From: Planctomycetaceae bacterium
GTDB taxonomy: Bacteria > Planctomycetota > Planctomycetia > Planctomycetales > Planctomycetaceae
DNA length: 64,000 bases
Reading direction: 5' to 3'
Assembly: GCA_002726205.1 (NCBI GenBank)
Contig: PBSL01000003.1
Coordinates: 52,050-116,049, forward strand
Below are positions 45,135 through 54,613 of the stretch, piece after piece. The position numbers and the translations under genes are program-made. Each line of letters begins with the position of its first letter. Positions within the stretch are counted from its first letter, which is position 1. Below the pieces are notes generated by a model. It saw only the letters and a program-made list of their open reading frames with translations. It ran no database searches and had not been told where the DNA came from.

Positions 45135-46637
45135 ATGTCCACCACACTCTCGTCGATCGATTTTCTGCTGCTGGGACTGTACCTGGTCGGCACGATGGGA
45201 CTGGGATTGTGGATCGGGCGGTCGGTCCGGACCGGCGACGATTTTTTCCTGGGTGGTCGCCGGCTTCCCTGGTGGGCCATCGGCATGTCGCTGGTCGCCA
45301 CCGACATCGGCGGTACCGACATCATCGGGGTCGGTGGTGCCGCCTACGGTCACGGACTGGCAGTCGCCAATTTCGAGTGGATCGGCTGCGTTCCGGCGAT
45401 GATCATCGGGGCATTCGTCTTCATCCCGTTCTTCTGGCGAACCGGAGTGGCGACGATCCCCGAGTACCTCGAGCGCCGCTTCGACGTCCGGATCCGCACG
45501 GCACTGTCGATCTGCTGGCAGATCTTCATGGCCTGTAACCTGGGCGTGATGTTGCTGGCAAGTGCCCGGATGACCTCGGTGCTGTTCGGCTGGGACGAAA
45601 CCTCCTGCATCCTGGTCACGGCGGTCCTGGTCGGAGCCTACACGGTCGTTGGCGGACTCGCCGCGGTCGTCTACACCGACATGATCCAGTGCACGGTGAT
45701 GATCGGCGGTTGCCTGCTGGTGCTCGTGCTGGGTGTTGTCGAAATTGGAGGCCCGGGTGAGTTCTGGAGCCGTCTGGAACCGGAACAACGCTCGCTGATC
45801 CTGCCGATCGACACCGACACCCCGTTCCCCTGGACCGGAATCTTCTTCGGACTGGCCCTGATTCTCAGCCCGGCCTACTGGATCGGCAACCAGGCTATCG
45901 TGCAACGATCACTGGGCGCCAGGAGTGCCTTCCAGGCCCAGGCGGCCTACATCTGGGGCGCGGTGTTGAAGAACCTGATCCCGGTGATCATCGTATTGCC
46001 CGGCCTGGTGGCGGCACTGCAGTTTCCCGAGCTCGCCAACGGGGACCAGGCCTTCCCACAACTCGTCTCGCACCTGCTGCCGGCGGGCCTGCGCGGCATC
46101 TTCCTGGCTGCATTCCTGGCCGCGCTGATGTCGAGTGTCGACAGCTACCTGAACTCGGCTTCGACCCTGATCGCCCACGACGTCTATCGGCGTTTTATCA
46201 GGCCCGAGGCCGATCCCCGACAGATGCTGCGGGTCGGGCGTCTCGTCACCGTCGGGCTGGTGATCTGGGCCATCGCGTGTGCCCTGGTGATGGCGCGACT
46301 CGACGAGGGCATCTACACGATTTTCCAGACACTGATGTCGTTCTTCCAGGGACCCGCGTTTGCCGTTCTGCTGGGCGCGACACTCTGGAAACGCGCGACC
46401 GGGACCGGTGCGCTGGTGGCATTCCTGGCCGGGCTGGTGACGACCGTCGGGCAGTTCCTGCTCAATAACGCCACCGTTTGTCGCTGGCTGGGAACCAGGC
46501 CACTGTTCCGGATCCAGGAACCGTTCCTCTACTACTCGATCTGGGGATTCCTGGTCGCCGTGGTGCTGTTGATCGTCATCAGCCTGTCGACCGCCCGTGA
46601 ACCTGAAGAGAAACTCGCCTACACGGTTTTCCGATGA
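45135..46637 (+). CDS. Sodium:solute symporter (SSS family)
   Basis: The 500-residue membrane protein carries the SSS core: FFLGGRRLPWWAIGMSLVAT, GTDIIGVGGAAYGHGLA, and FLAAFLAALMSSVDSYLNSASTLIAHD, the sodium-binding helix region. About 13 helices are expected. The substrate is likely a sugar or small carboxylate, judging from similarity to SGLT-type members. Its stop codon overlaps the start of a 79-residue membrane protein (ATGA), suggesting a two-component transporter. Confidence 0.92.
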   Translation: MSTTLSSIDFLLLGLYLVGTMGLGLWIGRSVRTGDDFFLGGRRLPWWAIGMSLVATDIGGTDIIGVGGAAYGHGLAVANFEWIGCVPAMIIGAFVFIPFFWRTGVATIPEYLERRFDVRIRTALSICWQIFMACNLGVMLLASARMTSVLFGWDETSCILVTAVLVGAYTVVGGLAAVVYTDMIQCTVMIGGCLLVLVLGVVEIGGPGEFWSRLEPEQRSLILPIDTDTPFPWTGIFFGLALILSPAYWIGNQAIVQRSLGARSAFQAQAAYIWGAVLKNLIPVIIVLPGLVAALQFPELANGDQAFPQLVSHLLPAGLRGIFLAAFLAALMSSVDSYLNSASTLIAHDVYRRFIRPEADPRQMLRVGRLVTVGLVIWAIACALVMARLDEGIYTIFQTLMSFFQGPAFAVLLGATLWKRATGTGALVAFLAGLVTTVGQFLLNNATVCRWLGTRPLFRIQEPFLYYSIWGFLVAVVLLIVISLSTAREPEEKLAYTVFR

Positions 46638-46873
46638 ACACCACTTTCCTGCACACTTTCGGTGACGCGATCCGAGAAGCCATGGCACTGGTGCCCCTGT
46701 CGGCGGTGCGAGGACTGTTCGTCGCGCTGCCGCTGGTCCTGTTGGCGTGGATTCTCGTTCGCCCCGTCAAATCTGCCGAAGGCGACGAACCGCCCGAACA
46801 CCCCACCGTGTCGCTGAAGATCGCCGCCACATTTGCCCTGCTGCTGCAGGCGGTGATCTACGCGATGCTCTAG
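46634..46873 (+). CDS. Small two-helix membrane protein coupled to the symporter
   Basis: The 79-residue protein has two hydrophobic segments (AVRGLFVALPLVLLAWILV and IAATFALLLQAVIYAML) joined by an acidic loop. It overlaps the symporter stop by ATGA, so it is translated from the same mRNA and may be an accessory subunit. I do not recognise its family. It ends eight bases before the convergent TRASH-like gene. Confidence 0.7.
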   Translation: MNTTFLHTFGDAIREAMALVPLSAVRGLFVALPLVLLAWILVRPVKSAEGDEPPEHPTVSLKIAATFALLLQAVIYAML

Positions 46874-46880
46874 TGCGGTT

Positions 46881-47510
46881 TCACTTCTTCTTGGTGGCCC
46901 TGGGTCGAGGCAGCTTGGCGAGATACTTCTTCGGGTTCGCCAGGAATGCTTTTCTGCACTTCGGGCAGCAAAACCAGACCTTCTGCTTCTGGTAGGTCAC
47001 GAACCGGGTCGGATCGATCGGCTTACCACTGACCGGGCACTTCGACTGCAGGGTGAAGCCCTTTTTCAGCGAACCGAAAACAGCGGCCAGTCGCTTATCG
47101 CCCTTGAGCGACTTCAACTTCTGCTCGCAACCCGGGCAGCAGACCTTGAGCTTCACGCCACCGACGGTGACGTTGACGGCCAGCACGGGGTCAAGATCGT
47201 GGCCCTTCAGCGGGCAGGCGACCTGGACAATCTGACCGGTCTGGTACCACTGGCGGTGGACGGCGGTCGTGTAGACCTTTGCCGCGGACGCGAAGATATC
47301 CGGGCAGCTCTGGCAGCAGAAATAGAGCTTCTTGCCCTGGTAGAGAATCATCGCATCCTGCTCGGCTGGTTCTCCCAGTACCGGGCAGGTTGCCTTGAAC
47401 TCCCTGGGCTTTTTCTTCTTCGTCTTTTCCTTCTTCGGAGCTGCCGTGGTGGTGGCCATCAGCACGGCAACCACGGCAAACAAGACGAGTCCCACGGCTG
47501 GTCGTTTCAT
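46881..47510 (-). CDS. Secreted protein with three TRASH/YHS-like Cys motifs
   Basis: The 209-residue protein has a signal peptide (residues 1-24) and a Lys-rich linker. Three copies of a Cys unit follow: C42 with C65-C66-x2-C69, C99 with C124-C125-x2-C128, and C158 with C181-C182-x2-C185. Each copy resembles the TRASH/YHS metal-binding fold (CPVSGKPIDPTRF, KVWFCCPKC). Such units bind heavy metals, often copper or mercury. A triple array in one secreted protein suggests a metal sink or chaperone. Confidence 0.82.
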   Translation of the reverse strand: MKRPAVGLVLFAVVAVLMATTTAAPKKEKTKKKKPREFKATCPVLGEPAEQDAMILYQGKKLYFCCQSCPDIFASAAKVYTTAVHRQWYQTGQIVQVACPLKGHDLDPVLAVNVTVGGVKLKVCCPGCEQKLKSLKGDKRLAAVFGSLKKGFTLQSKCPVSGKPIDPTRFVTYQKQKVWFCCPKCRKAFLANPKKYLAKLPRPRATKKK

Positions 47511-47551
47511 CGATCGGTTCCTTTCAGGATCCGTGAAGTGCCTGGAGGTGA

Positions 47552-48610
47552 TCAGTCGTCATCAATCTTGTCGATGGCGTCGCCGACACCCTTGACGACC
47601 ACCGCGGCCGGTTTCAGCACCCGCCGCAGAAAACCGACCAGTCCCTTCTTTTTCTTGCGGTCCCGGGCAGCCAGCCGCCGCAGTGCCCGGCCGGCGTGCT
47701 CGCCGCCGCGTGCATCCATGGCCAGGCTGTAGACCTTCTTGTCGCAGGTAAGATAAAGCGTCTTGCCGTCGGCTCCGCCGAAGGTGACGTTGGAACAAAA
47801 TTCCTTGGTCGCAATGAACCCGATCGTTTCGCCGGCCGGCGAAGCGACCCAGACACCACCACGACCCGTAAAGTACAGGTTGCCATACTCATCGATCGTC
47901 ATGCCGTCCGGAGATGACTCGTTTTTCGTCTTGGGAATGAAAAAGTCCTTACCCGGCCCCGTGGTGCCATCGGCCCGGATCGGGTACGACCGCCACATCT
48001 TGCGATGGCTGTCGCCGACGTAGAGCGTCTTGCCGTCGTTGGAAGCGATCAGGCCGTTGGGTACCGGCATGTCGTCGATGATCTTCTTGACCGAACCGTC
48101 TGCCCTCAGCAGAAACACCTTGCTCGTCTTGCGGTCCTTGAAGTCGGGGTCGGTGAAGTAGATATTGCCGCCGGGCGTCTGGCAGACATCATTGGGCTGG
48201 TTCCACTTCTGGTTGACGGCCAGAGCCTTGGCATCCTCGGGTCCCTTGGGTCCGATCGCGTAGCTCATCAACCGGTGTCCGTAGGCCTGGGCACCCAGCA
48301 TCCGTCCCTTCAGCGAAAGCCACGTCCCGTTGACCCCCTCGCTTTTGTCCAGCCAGACGGTGCCCTTGCCGGGGGCATCAAGCCGGATGATCTGCTGGTT
48401 GGCCTGCTCGCCACTGAAGAACGCGGTGAAATAGACCTTGCCGGTGACCGGGTCCCAGGTCGGTCCCTCGTGAAAGGCGGCACTCGAAAACACCTCGACC
48501 AGTACCGCCCCCCGGGCAACCGTCGATGGAATCGGAGCGTCGGCGGCCCGGGCGGATACAGCCAAAGCCGTCAACAGAACAAACAGGGCCGCGGATCGGG
48601 AAAACGTCAT
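47552..48610 (-). CDS. SMP-30/gluconolactonase-type protein, secreted
   Basis: The 352-residue protein has a signal peptide (SAALFVLLTALAVSARA) and SMP-30 motifs HEGPTWDPVTGKVYFTAF, NDVCQTPGGNIYFTDPDF and NGLIASNDGKTLYVGD, which hold the metal ligands of the six-bladed propeller. The C-terminus adds a basic tail not needed for the fold. It opens sugar lactones. It lies 41 bases upstream of the TRASH-like gene and 34 bases downstream of the sialidase gene, same strand. Confidence 0.9.
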   Translation of the reverse strand: MTFSRSAALFVLLTALAVSARAADAPIPSTVARGAVLVEVFSSAAFHEGPTWDPVTGKVYFTAFFSGEQANQQIIRLDAPGKGTVWLDKSEGVNGTWLSLKGRMLGAQAYGHRLMSYAIGPKGPEDAKALAVNQKWNQPNDVCQTPGGNIYFTDPDFKDRKTSKVFLLRADGSVKKIIDDMPVPNGLIASNDGKTLYVGDSHRKMWRSYPIRADGTTGPGKDFFIPKTKNESSPDGMTIDEYGNLYFTGRGGVWVASPAGETIGFIATKEFCSNVTFGGADGKTLYLTCDKKVYSLAMDARGGEHAGRALRRLAARDRKKKKGLVGFLRRVLKPAAVVVKGVGDAIDKIDDD

Positions 48611-48644
48611 GGCGAGGTCTCCTGGGGATGGTCTTCGCTGAAAA

Positions 48645-49760
48645 CTACGGGGTCTTGGCGGTCAGCCATTTCCTGCTGAATCGGACAAAGTGTATCTGGT
48701 CGTAGGCCGTTTTCGTTCCACCTTCGTACAGGCAGCCGATCGAACCGTCCGCCAGAACCGCCAGGCACGAGTAGGCGCTGGGTCCGGGGTGAATCAGCCG
48801 CGAGGCCGACCAGCTGCGGCCCTCGTCTCCACTGTACCGCACGGTCAGGCGAACGCGCCCCTTCCGCGAAGCGGGATTGGAGAACAACACCCCGCGTCCG
48901 GGTGCACCGCCGGGCTTCACGTAGCTGAGCAGGCTTCCCTGGCAGATTGGCTCGACCAGGCCCTTCTCAAACGTCAGCCGGGACCAGGTCTTGCCACCGT
49001 CATTGCTGCGCGATGTCACCCGCATGTTGCCACGTTCGGGCCGGCCACCGCTGCGGCCCCAGTAGTTTCGGGCATTCATCAGCAACGTGCCGTCGGTTCG
49101 TTCGATCACCTGGCACTCGTCGGTGTGCTTCTCGAGCCGGCCGCCCAGGACCCAGCTCTTGCCGTGGTCGTCGCTGTAGAAGACGTGAGAGTACATCACG
49201 CGACGGCCCTCGCTGACAATGCCCTGGTCGCAGGGTATCACCAGTCGGCCCTTGTGCCGGCCATGCTGCAACTGGATACCGACACCCGGCCCGGTCGCCA
49301 CCCAGGACCAGTCGGGCCGGGTGACCGCCCGGGTGATTTCGACCGGCTTCGCCCAGGTCCGGCCATCGTCGCTGCTGTGGGTCATCAGCACCTGTTTGTT
49401 GTTCCGGCAGAAGGGCAGCCAGAGCCTGCCGGTTGACTGGTCAATCACCGGACAGGGGTTGCCGATCGTGATCTTGGCCTTGCCACCTTCTTCGTAGACC
49501 AGTTCGAGCGGTCCCCAGGTCTTGCCCCCGTCGCGACTGCGCTTGAGCACCAGGTCAAGGTCACCGTGATCGCTGCGGGTCGTCTTGCGTCCCTCGCAGA
49601 AGGCCAACAGGGTTCCCTTCGAGGTAACGATCGCCGCGGGGATCCGGAAGGAAAAGTACCCCTCCCGGCCTGCCTCGAAGACAACAGACCTGGCCGGTTC
49701 TTCGGCGACAGCAAGCGGCGGGGTAACCAGCACGGCGGCGAGAATCACGAGGCGCTGCAT
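48645..49760 (-). CDS. Secreted sialidase-like (BNR/Asp-box) protein
   Basis: The 371-residue protein has a signal peptide (MQRLVILAAVLVTPPLAVA). The FRIPA motif carries the first catalytic Arg, and five Asp boxes follow (SRDGGKTW, SSDDGRTW, SDDHGKSW, SNDGGKTW, SGDEGRSW). This is the exo-alpha-sialidase six-bladed layout. Family members release sialic acid or related sugars, though many bacterial copies act on other glycans. CAGGAA upstream of the ATG at 49760 fixes the start. It is divergent from the sugar operon at 49877. Confidence 0.9.
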   Translation of the reverse strand: MQRLVILAAVLVTPPLAVAEEPARSVVFEAGREGYFSFRIPAAIVTSKGTLLAFCEGRKTTRSDHGDLDLVLKRSRDGGKTWGPLELVYEEGGKAKITIGNPCPVIDQSTGRLWLPFCRNNKQVLMTHSSDDGRTWAKPVEITRAVTRPDWSWVATGPGVGIQLQHGRHKGRLVIPCDQGIVSEGRRVMYSHVFYSDDHGKSWVLGGRLEKHTDECQVIERTDGTLLMNARNYWGRSGGRPERGNMRVTSRSNDGGKTWSRLTFEKGLVEPICQGSLLSYVKPGGAPGRGVLFSNPASRKGRVRLTVRYSGDEGRSWSASRLIHPGPSAYSCLAVLADGSIGCLYEGGTKTAYDQIHFVRFSRKWLTAKTP

Positions 49761-49876
49761 GGCGGATGTTCCTGGCTGTTGTGGGTCGTCCATTGCATCC
49801 GATCGGCAACGGCGGGGCAAGCGGCCGGACCGGATGCGTGGCAAAACCGAAAGCGGCCGCCGTAGAATGAGCAGCG

Positions 49877-51307
49877 ATGTCCTCCTCGGAATTCACACCT
49901 GTCACTGTGGCCGAACCCGATCGGCTGGCCGGCACGGCCCGCTTGCCGATCGTGATCACCGTGGCGCTGGTCAGCTTCTTTTACGCCAACCTGCTCGATT
50001 ACGCATTGCCGCTGTACCTGGGGGCACGCGAGGCGGCGGCGTTAGAGACGGGGGGATCGTTTCCACGCGGGATGTTCGCCACGCTGGCGATCTGGCGGGT
50101 CACACCCTGGATCATCGGCCCGATGATAGCGGGCGTGCTGGCGCGACTGATCGGCGAACGAACCGTCTGGTCGCTGGCCCTGGCAGGCAAGCTGGCGGTG
50201 CCCCTAACACTGGTCTTTCACCCTCACCCCGACTACATCGCGATGCTGGCCATCTGGCAGGGGTTCACCGGAGCCCTGATGTGGATCGCCGGCCTGTCGC
50301 TGGTGCAGATGGTCACGCCCGAGCGGAAGGGGTTTTCCAACGGCCTGCTGATGACCAGCATGGGCATCGGCAGCCTGCTGGGCCCGATCTGCGGCCGCTT
50401 GCTGTTGTATCGTGTCGAACTGGTCGAACTGATCTCGGCAGGCGAACCCGGCGAGGCCCTGCGTCGGATGTTCAATTTCAGCCGGATGACCAGCACGCCC
50501 GGCCTGGTCGATTTCGAGCTGCTTTTCTGGATCCTCGCGGGCACCACGGCCGGCTGCAGCCTGTTGATCGGCCTCTGGGGACAGCGCCCCGGACGCTATC
50601 AGCGCGACGAGCCACCAACATTAAACCAGACGATCGCCGACCTGAAGACGCTGGCCACAATGCCCCGGTTCTGGGCACTGGTGATCCCGTTGTGCCTGTT
50701 CGGCGGCGCAGTCTTTGGCACGTCGAACTACTACCTGCCCTATCGCGCCGAGGACCTGGGGCTGAAAGACGGATCCTCGGACAACGGATGGATCTGGCTG
50801 ACACTGCTGAAGACCCTGATGTGGATCCCCGGGGGCCTGGCCGTCGGCCTGCTGGCCGGTCGTCGTGCACCCGGGATCGCCGCGGTACTGATGATCGGCA
50901 CCTTCTCGGCGGGTGCCACCTGCATCGGGGCCAGCCGGCTGGCCTGGCAACTGTTCGCCTCGGTCGCCGTTTTCGAGTTCACCCGGCAGTTCATGCGCTG
51001 GTCACACGGTGGCTACCTGACCGAACACATCGGCGATCGACTGCGACCCACCGCGATCGGGTTCGCGATCACTTTTTCGGGGCTGGGCGAAACGATCTAC
51101 GGCTGGACATCGAAGACGATCTGGAACCCCGATCTTCCCGGCTTCGAGTCGTGGCGACCGATTTGCCTGGCATCGATCGCCGGCCTGTGTGCGACGGTCG
51201 TGTTGTTCTTCTACGATCGAGCGCGACCCATCCGTGCCGAAACCGACACCGATCCACCCGTGGTTCCCGATCCACCTGGCGAGATTTCCGGAGAAACCCT
51301 GTCATGA
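49877..51307 (+). CDS. MFS transporter, first gene of the sugar-acid operon
   Basis: The 476-residue protein has about 12 hydrophobic helices of the major facilitator type (PIVITVALVSFFYANLLDYA, GMFATLAIWRVTPWIIGPMI, FWALVIPLCLFGGAVFGTS). The substrate is not readable from sequence but the following genes point to a sugar or sugar acid. Its TGA overlaps the ATG of the enolase-superfamily gene (ATGA). The five genes after it follow with gaps of 28 bases or less or overlaps, which makes an operon very likely. Confidence 0.88.
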   Translation: MSSSEFTPVTVAEPDRLAGTARLPIVITVALVSFFYANLLDYALPLYLGAREAAALETGGSFPRGMFATLAIWRVTPWIIGPMIAGVLARLIGERTVWSLALAGKLAVPLTLVFHPHPDYIAMLAIWQGFTGALMWIAGLSLVQMVTPERKGFSNGLLMTSMGIGSLLGPICGRLLLYRVELVELISAGEPGEALRRMFNFSRMTSTPGLVDFELLFWILAGTTAGCSLLIGLWGQRPGRYQRDEPPTLNQTIADLKTLATMPRFWALVIPLCLFGGAVFGTSNYYLPYRAEDLGLKDGSSDNGWIWLTLLKTLMWIPGGLAVGLLAGRRAPGIAAVLMIGTFSAGATCIGASRLAWQLFASVAVFEFTRQFMRWSHGGYLTEHIGDRLRPTAIGFAITFSGLGETIYGWTSKTIWNPDLPGFESWRPICLASIAGLCATVVLFFYDRARPIRAETDTDPPVVPDPPGEISGETLS

Positions 51308-52458
51308 AAATCACCAGCATCACCGCGCACCTGATGGGCATCCCGGGTCCCGGCGGCCATTCCCCGGCACGAAACTGGGTTTTTGTCCGCGTGGAAACCG
51401 ACGAGGGCCTGGTCGGACTGGGCGAGGCGACAACCGAGTACCATGAACTGGCCGTGATGGCGATGGTCGAGGGGCACCTGGCCGAACTGCTGATCGGCCA
51501 GGACCCGACGCGGATCAATCACATCTGGCAGCAGATGCAGAGGTTCTTCTGGTGGCGCAACGGCGTGGTCGTTGCCAGTGCCGCCAGCGGGATCGACCAG
51601 GCCCTGTGGGACATCCTGGGCAAGGCAACCGGCCAACCGGTTTATCGGCTGCTCGGCGGCGCCGTCCGCGACCGCGTCCGGCTCTACGCCCGCGGTGACC
51701 TCGGCCTGCCAACCCAGGGTGAAGAGATGCAAACGGCCCTCGAGGAAGGATTCGACGCCTTCAAGTTCGGTCCGGGCCGTTACGTCGAGCCCTACGACGA
51801 CGAGCAGCAGGTCGATGTGGCCCTGGCGGTGGCCCGGGAAGTCCGCGAGGCGGGTGGACCCGACATCGACCTGATGATCGACTGTGGCGGGATCTTCAGC
51901 CTGCAGGCCGCCCACCGGCTGACCGACGGGTTGCGCGAGGTCGGCATGCTGTTCGTCGAGGAACCGGTCAACATGGACACGCCCCGGGGACTGGTCTCGC
52001 TGCGACGGGCTTTTCCCGACATGCGAATTGCCGCCGGCGAGCGAAACATGACCCGCTGGGGATTTCGTGAATGGTTCGAGCAGGAGGCCGTCGATGTCGT
52101 GCAGCCGGACATCTCGCATGCCGGCGGGATCAGCGAACTGATGAGGATCGCCGCGTGTGCGGAGGTCTACAACGTGACCGTGGCGCCTCACAATCCCTAC
52201 GGCCCCGTCGCCCTGGCCGCGGCCGCGCACGCCGCGATCGCGATGCCCAACTTCCTGATCCTGGAACACTGTCGCCATCGCCCCTGGCTCGACGATGTCC
52301 AGGTCACTGGACCCAGCATCGCCAACGGTTCGATCACGCTTGACGACACCCCCGGCCTGGGCGTCGAACTCGACTGGGACTGCGTCAGGGCCCATCCCTA
52401 CCAGGCACTGAAGCTGCGGACGTTCCACGATCGCGACAACGCCCTGCCATTGATCTGA
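51304..52458 (+). CDS. Galactonate-dehydratase-like enolase-superfamily enzyme
   Basis: The 384-residue protein shows the mandelate-racemase pattern with metal ligands in DLMIDCGG, LFVEEPVN and IAAGER, a His in VAPHNPYGP and a Glu in LILEHCRHRPW. The His-acting subgroup includes D-galactonate and D-mannonate/gluconate dehydratases, which convert sugar acids to 2-keto-3-deoxy acids. It is translationally coupled to the MFS gene upstream and 19 bases before an SMP-30 lactonase, the two steps (lactone opening, dehydration) of a non-phosphorylative sugar pathway. Confidence 0.9.
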   Translation: MKITSITAHLMGIPGPGGHSPARNWVFVRVETDEGLVGLGEATTEYHELAVMAMVEGHLAELLIGQDPTRINHIWQQMQRFFWWRNGVVVASAASGIDQALWDILGKATGQPVYRLLGGAVRDRVRLYARGDLGLPTQGEEMQTALEEGFDAFKFGPGRYVEPYDDEQQVDVALAVAREVREAGGPDIDLMIDCGGIFSLQAAHRLTDGLREVGMLFVEEPVNMDTPRGLVSLRRAFPDMRIAAGERNMTRWGFREWFEQEAVDVVQPDISHAGGISELMRIAACAEVYNVTVAPHNPYGPVALAAAAHAAIAMPNFLILEHCRHRPWLDDVQVTGPSIANGSITLDDTPGLGVELDWDCVRAHPYQALKLRTFHDRDNALPLI

Positions 52459-52477
52459 TATCCCTTTCGAGAAACCC

Positions 52478-53344
52478 ATGTCCACGATTACACCTTTCGA
52501 CATTCACGACATCATTCATATTCGCGGCGTCGATCATCCCGAATCGATCGGGGTCGGTCCCGACGGGATGGCCTACACGACGGGAACCGGCTGCCAGGTC
52601 TATCGGCTCGATCTCGAGGAAAACCTGGCCTGCGAGTTTTCCTCGACCGAGGCCCGCTGCCTGGGAACGGCCGTCGATGCCGACGGCAATCTCTACGCCG
52701 CCCACACCGCCGGCGACGTGTTGAAGATCACGCCCGACGGCGAAGTCTCGGTCTACGCCACCGCGCCCGACGGCGACGAGTTTCTCTGTACCAACTATCC
52801 CGCCTTCGATCGCCAGGGACGCATGTACCTCTCCGACAGCGGGGACTGGTCGGGTGAACTCAACGGGCACATCTACCGGATCGGGCCCGGGGAAGGCCAG
52901 GCGAGATTGTGGTATCCCGAACCCGTCGACACGCCCAACGCGATCGCGCTGGATAGCGAAGAACAACACCTGTACTTCGTCGAGACCTTCGGGTCGGCGA
53001 TCGCGCGGATTCCGATTCACGAGGACGGCTCGGCGGGTACCCTGGAACGGGTCGTCCACATGCCACGGCACATTCCCGACGGAATCGCCTTCGACACCGA
53101 GGGCCGCTTGTGGATCGCCTGCCACCGCCCCGACGCGATCTACGTCTACGACCTGGCCTCGCGGCGGCTGGAGTTGTTTGCCGAGGACTGGATGGGCGAA
53201 GCTCTGAGAGGACCGACCGACGTGGCCTTTGCCGGACCCAACCGCGACATCTTGCTGGCCGCCTCGCTCGACAACCTGGTGGTGCACCGCTTCGACAACA
53301 CCGGGGCCGTGGGACTACCGCTGAACCACCCCCGGCTGCCCTGA
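52478..53344 (+). CDS. SMP-30/gluconolactonase-type protein
   Basis: The 288-residue protein carries SMP-30 family segments (HPESIGVGPDGMAYTTGTGC, DRQGRMYLSDSGDWSG, NAIALDSEEQHLYFVETFG, DGIAFDTEGRLWIACH) that hold the metal ligands. It has no signal peptide, unlike the other SMP-30 proteins in the window. A lactonase directly after a sugar-acid dehydratase fits lactone opening before dehydration. The gene is 28 bases before the sialidase-like gene. Confidence 0.88.
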   Translation: MSTITPFDIHDIIHIRGVDHPESIGVGPDGMAYTTGTGCQVYRLDLEENLACEFSSTEARCLGTAVDADGNLYAAHTAGDVLKITPDGEVSVYATAPDGDEFLCTNYPAFDRQGRMYLSDSGDWSGELNGHIYRIGPGEGQARLWYPEPVDTPNAIALDSEEQHLYFVETFGSAIARIPIHEDGSAGTLERVVHMPRHIPDGIAFDTEGRLWIACHRPDAIYVYDLASRRLELFAEDWMGEALRGPTDVAFAGPNRDILLAASLDNLVVHRFDNTGAVGLPLNHPRLP

Positions 53345-53372
53345 ACCAAGACCCCGCGAGGAACAACCCGCC

Positions 53373-54599
53373 ATGACCGACGCTGATCCCCGCCGCATCC
53401 GCGGCCTCGCAGTCCGTTTGTTGCTGTTGCTGGCGCTGTTGGCAATGTCGGCCCCGGCGGTACTGCAGGAGACCTTGCCGGTCGGTCCCACCCCCGCCGA
53501 CCAGAAACGTAATGCCGACCTGCTGTCGGGCTACGACTACAGCAAGTACCCGTCGGCGATCACCGGCTATACCGGCCAGGATCGGCAACAGATCACCTTT
53601 CCCCGGTTCGCGCGGGCCGTGAGAACACGGGTCGGGCAGCGCGGCAACTACAAGGCCGCGGTCGTCCGGCTCAAGGACGGCCGGCTGGTGTTGACCACCT
53701 GTCGCGACAACTACGAAGCCGATGCCAAGAAACGACGCTTCGCCATTCATGTCTACCAGTCCGCCGACACCGGCCTGACCTGGAAGTTGATCAACCAGAC
53801 CCCGCTTTTCGGCAAGGAACCCTCGCTGACGGTCCTGCCCGACGGCTGGCTGGTCCTGACGGCACAAAAGACATACCGCGGCCCGGGATCGCGGGCCCAC
53901 GAGGCGATCAACGTGGCCCGTTCCGGCGATGGCGGCAGAACCTGGAAGACCAACGACCTGGACGGCACCGACTACCCACGCAACATGATCGTCGAACGCG
54001 ACGGATCGCTGCTGTTCGTCCGGGCATTGAAATCCGACTGGAGCGGCAAGGGCAAGGGCAGCCCCCACCTGCAATTGTGTCGTTCGCGGGACCACGGCCA
54101 GACGTGGACATTCGCCGTCGGCAAGATCGACTGGGACTTTTCGGCTTTCGGCGAGGTCTCGGCCATCCGACTCAAGGACGGCCGCCTGCTGGCGGCCCTG
54201 CGACGACAACTGCCGGGAACACACGGCGAAGGTTTCGAGGACACGGTGATCACCGCCTCGGCTGACGGGGGCCGCAGCTGGTCGAAACCCCGGGTGATGG
54301 TCAACACGGCCGAGGTCCACGTGTTTCTGACCGAGCTGGCCGACGGGCGGATCCTGGCGACCTATTCCGACTACCACCTGCCCTACGGCGTCTCGGCGAT
54401 CATCAGTGCCGACGGGGGCCGCAGCTGGGACCGGCAACACCCGGCCCGACTGGTTCTCTCGGCTGACCTCTATGTCGGCTGGCCGGTGACCATACAACTT
54501 CCCGACCACAGCCTGCTGACGGCCTACGCTATCACTGCCTACCTGGAACAGCCTCCCCAGAAAACAGTGACCGAGGTTGTTCGCTGGAAACTGCCCTGA
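53373..54599 (+). CDS. Sialidase-like (BNR/Asp-box) secreted protein
   Basis: The 408-residue protein has a hydrophobic N-terminal segment (LAVRLLLLLALLAMSAPAVL) acting as a signal. At least five Asp boxes follow (SADTGLTW, SGDGGRTW, SRDHGQTW, and SADGGRSW twice), the sialidase-superfamily propeller. Its FRIP motif is not obvious, so the catalytic type is less certain than for the gene at 48645. It may expose sugars that feed the rest of the operon. Confidence 0.85.
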   Translation: MTDADPRRIRGLAVRLLLLLALLAMSAPAVLQETLPVGPTPADQKRNADLLSGYDYSKYPSAITGYTGQDRQQITFPRFARAVRTRVGQRGNYKAAVVRLKDGRLVLTTCRDNYEADAKKRRFAIHVYQSADTGLTWKLINQTPLFGKEPSLTVLPDGWLVLTAQKTYRGPGSRAHEAINVARSGDGGRTWKTNDLDGTDYPRNMIVERDGSLLFVRALKSDWSGKGKGSPHLQLCRSRDHGQTWTFAVGKIDWDFSAFGEVSAIRLKDGRLLAALRRQLPGTHGEGFEDTVITASADGGRSWSKPRVMVNTAEVHVFLTELADGRILATYSDYHLPYGVSAIISADGGRSWDRQHPARLVLSADLYVGWPVTIQLPDHSLLTAYAITAYLEQPPQKTVTEVVRWKLP

Positions 54600-54613
54600 C
54601 GGATACTCACGCG

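Noticed and set aside
43752..45905. N-terminal extension of the PQQ gene to 45905
   Set aside because: The extra residues are the antisense shadow of the symporter gene; a signal peptide begins at 45002.
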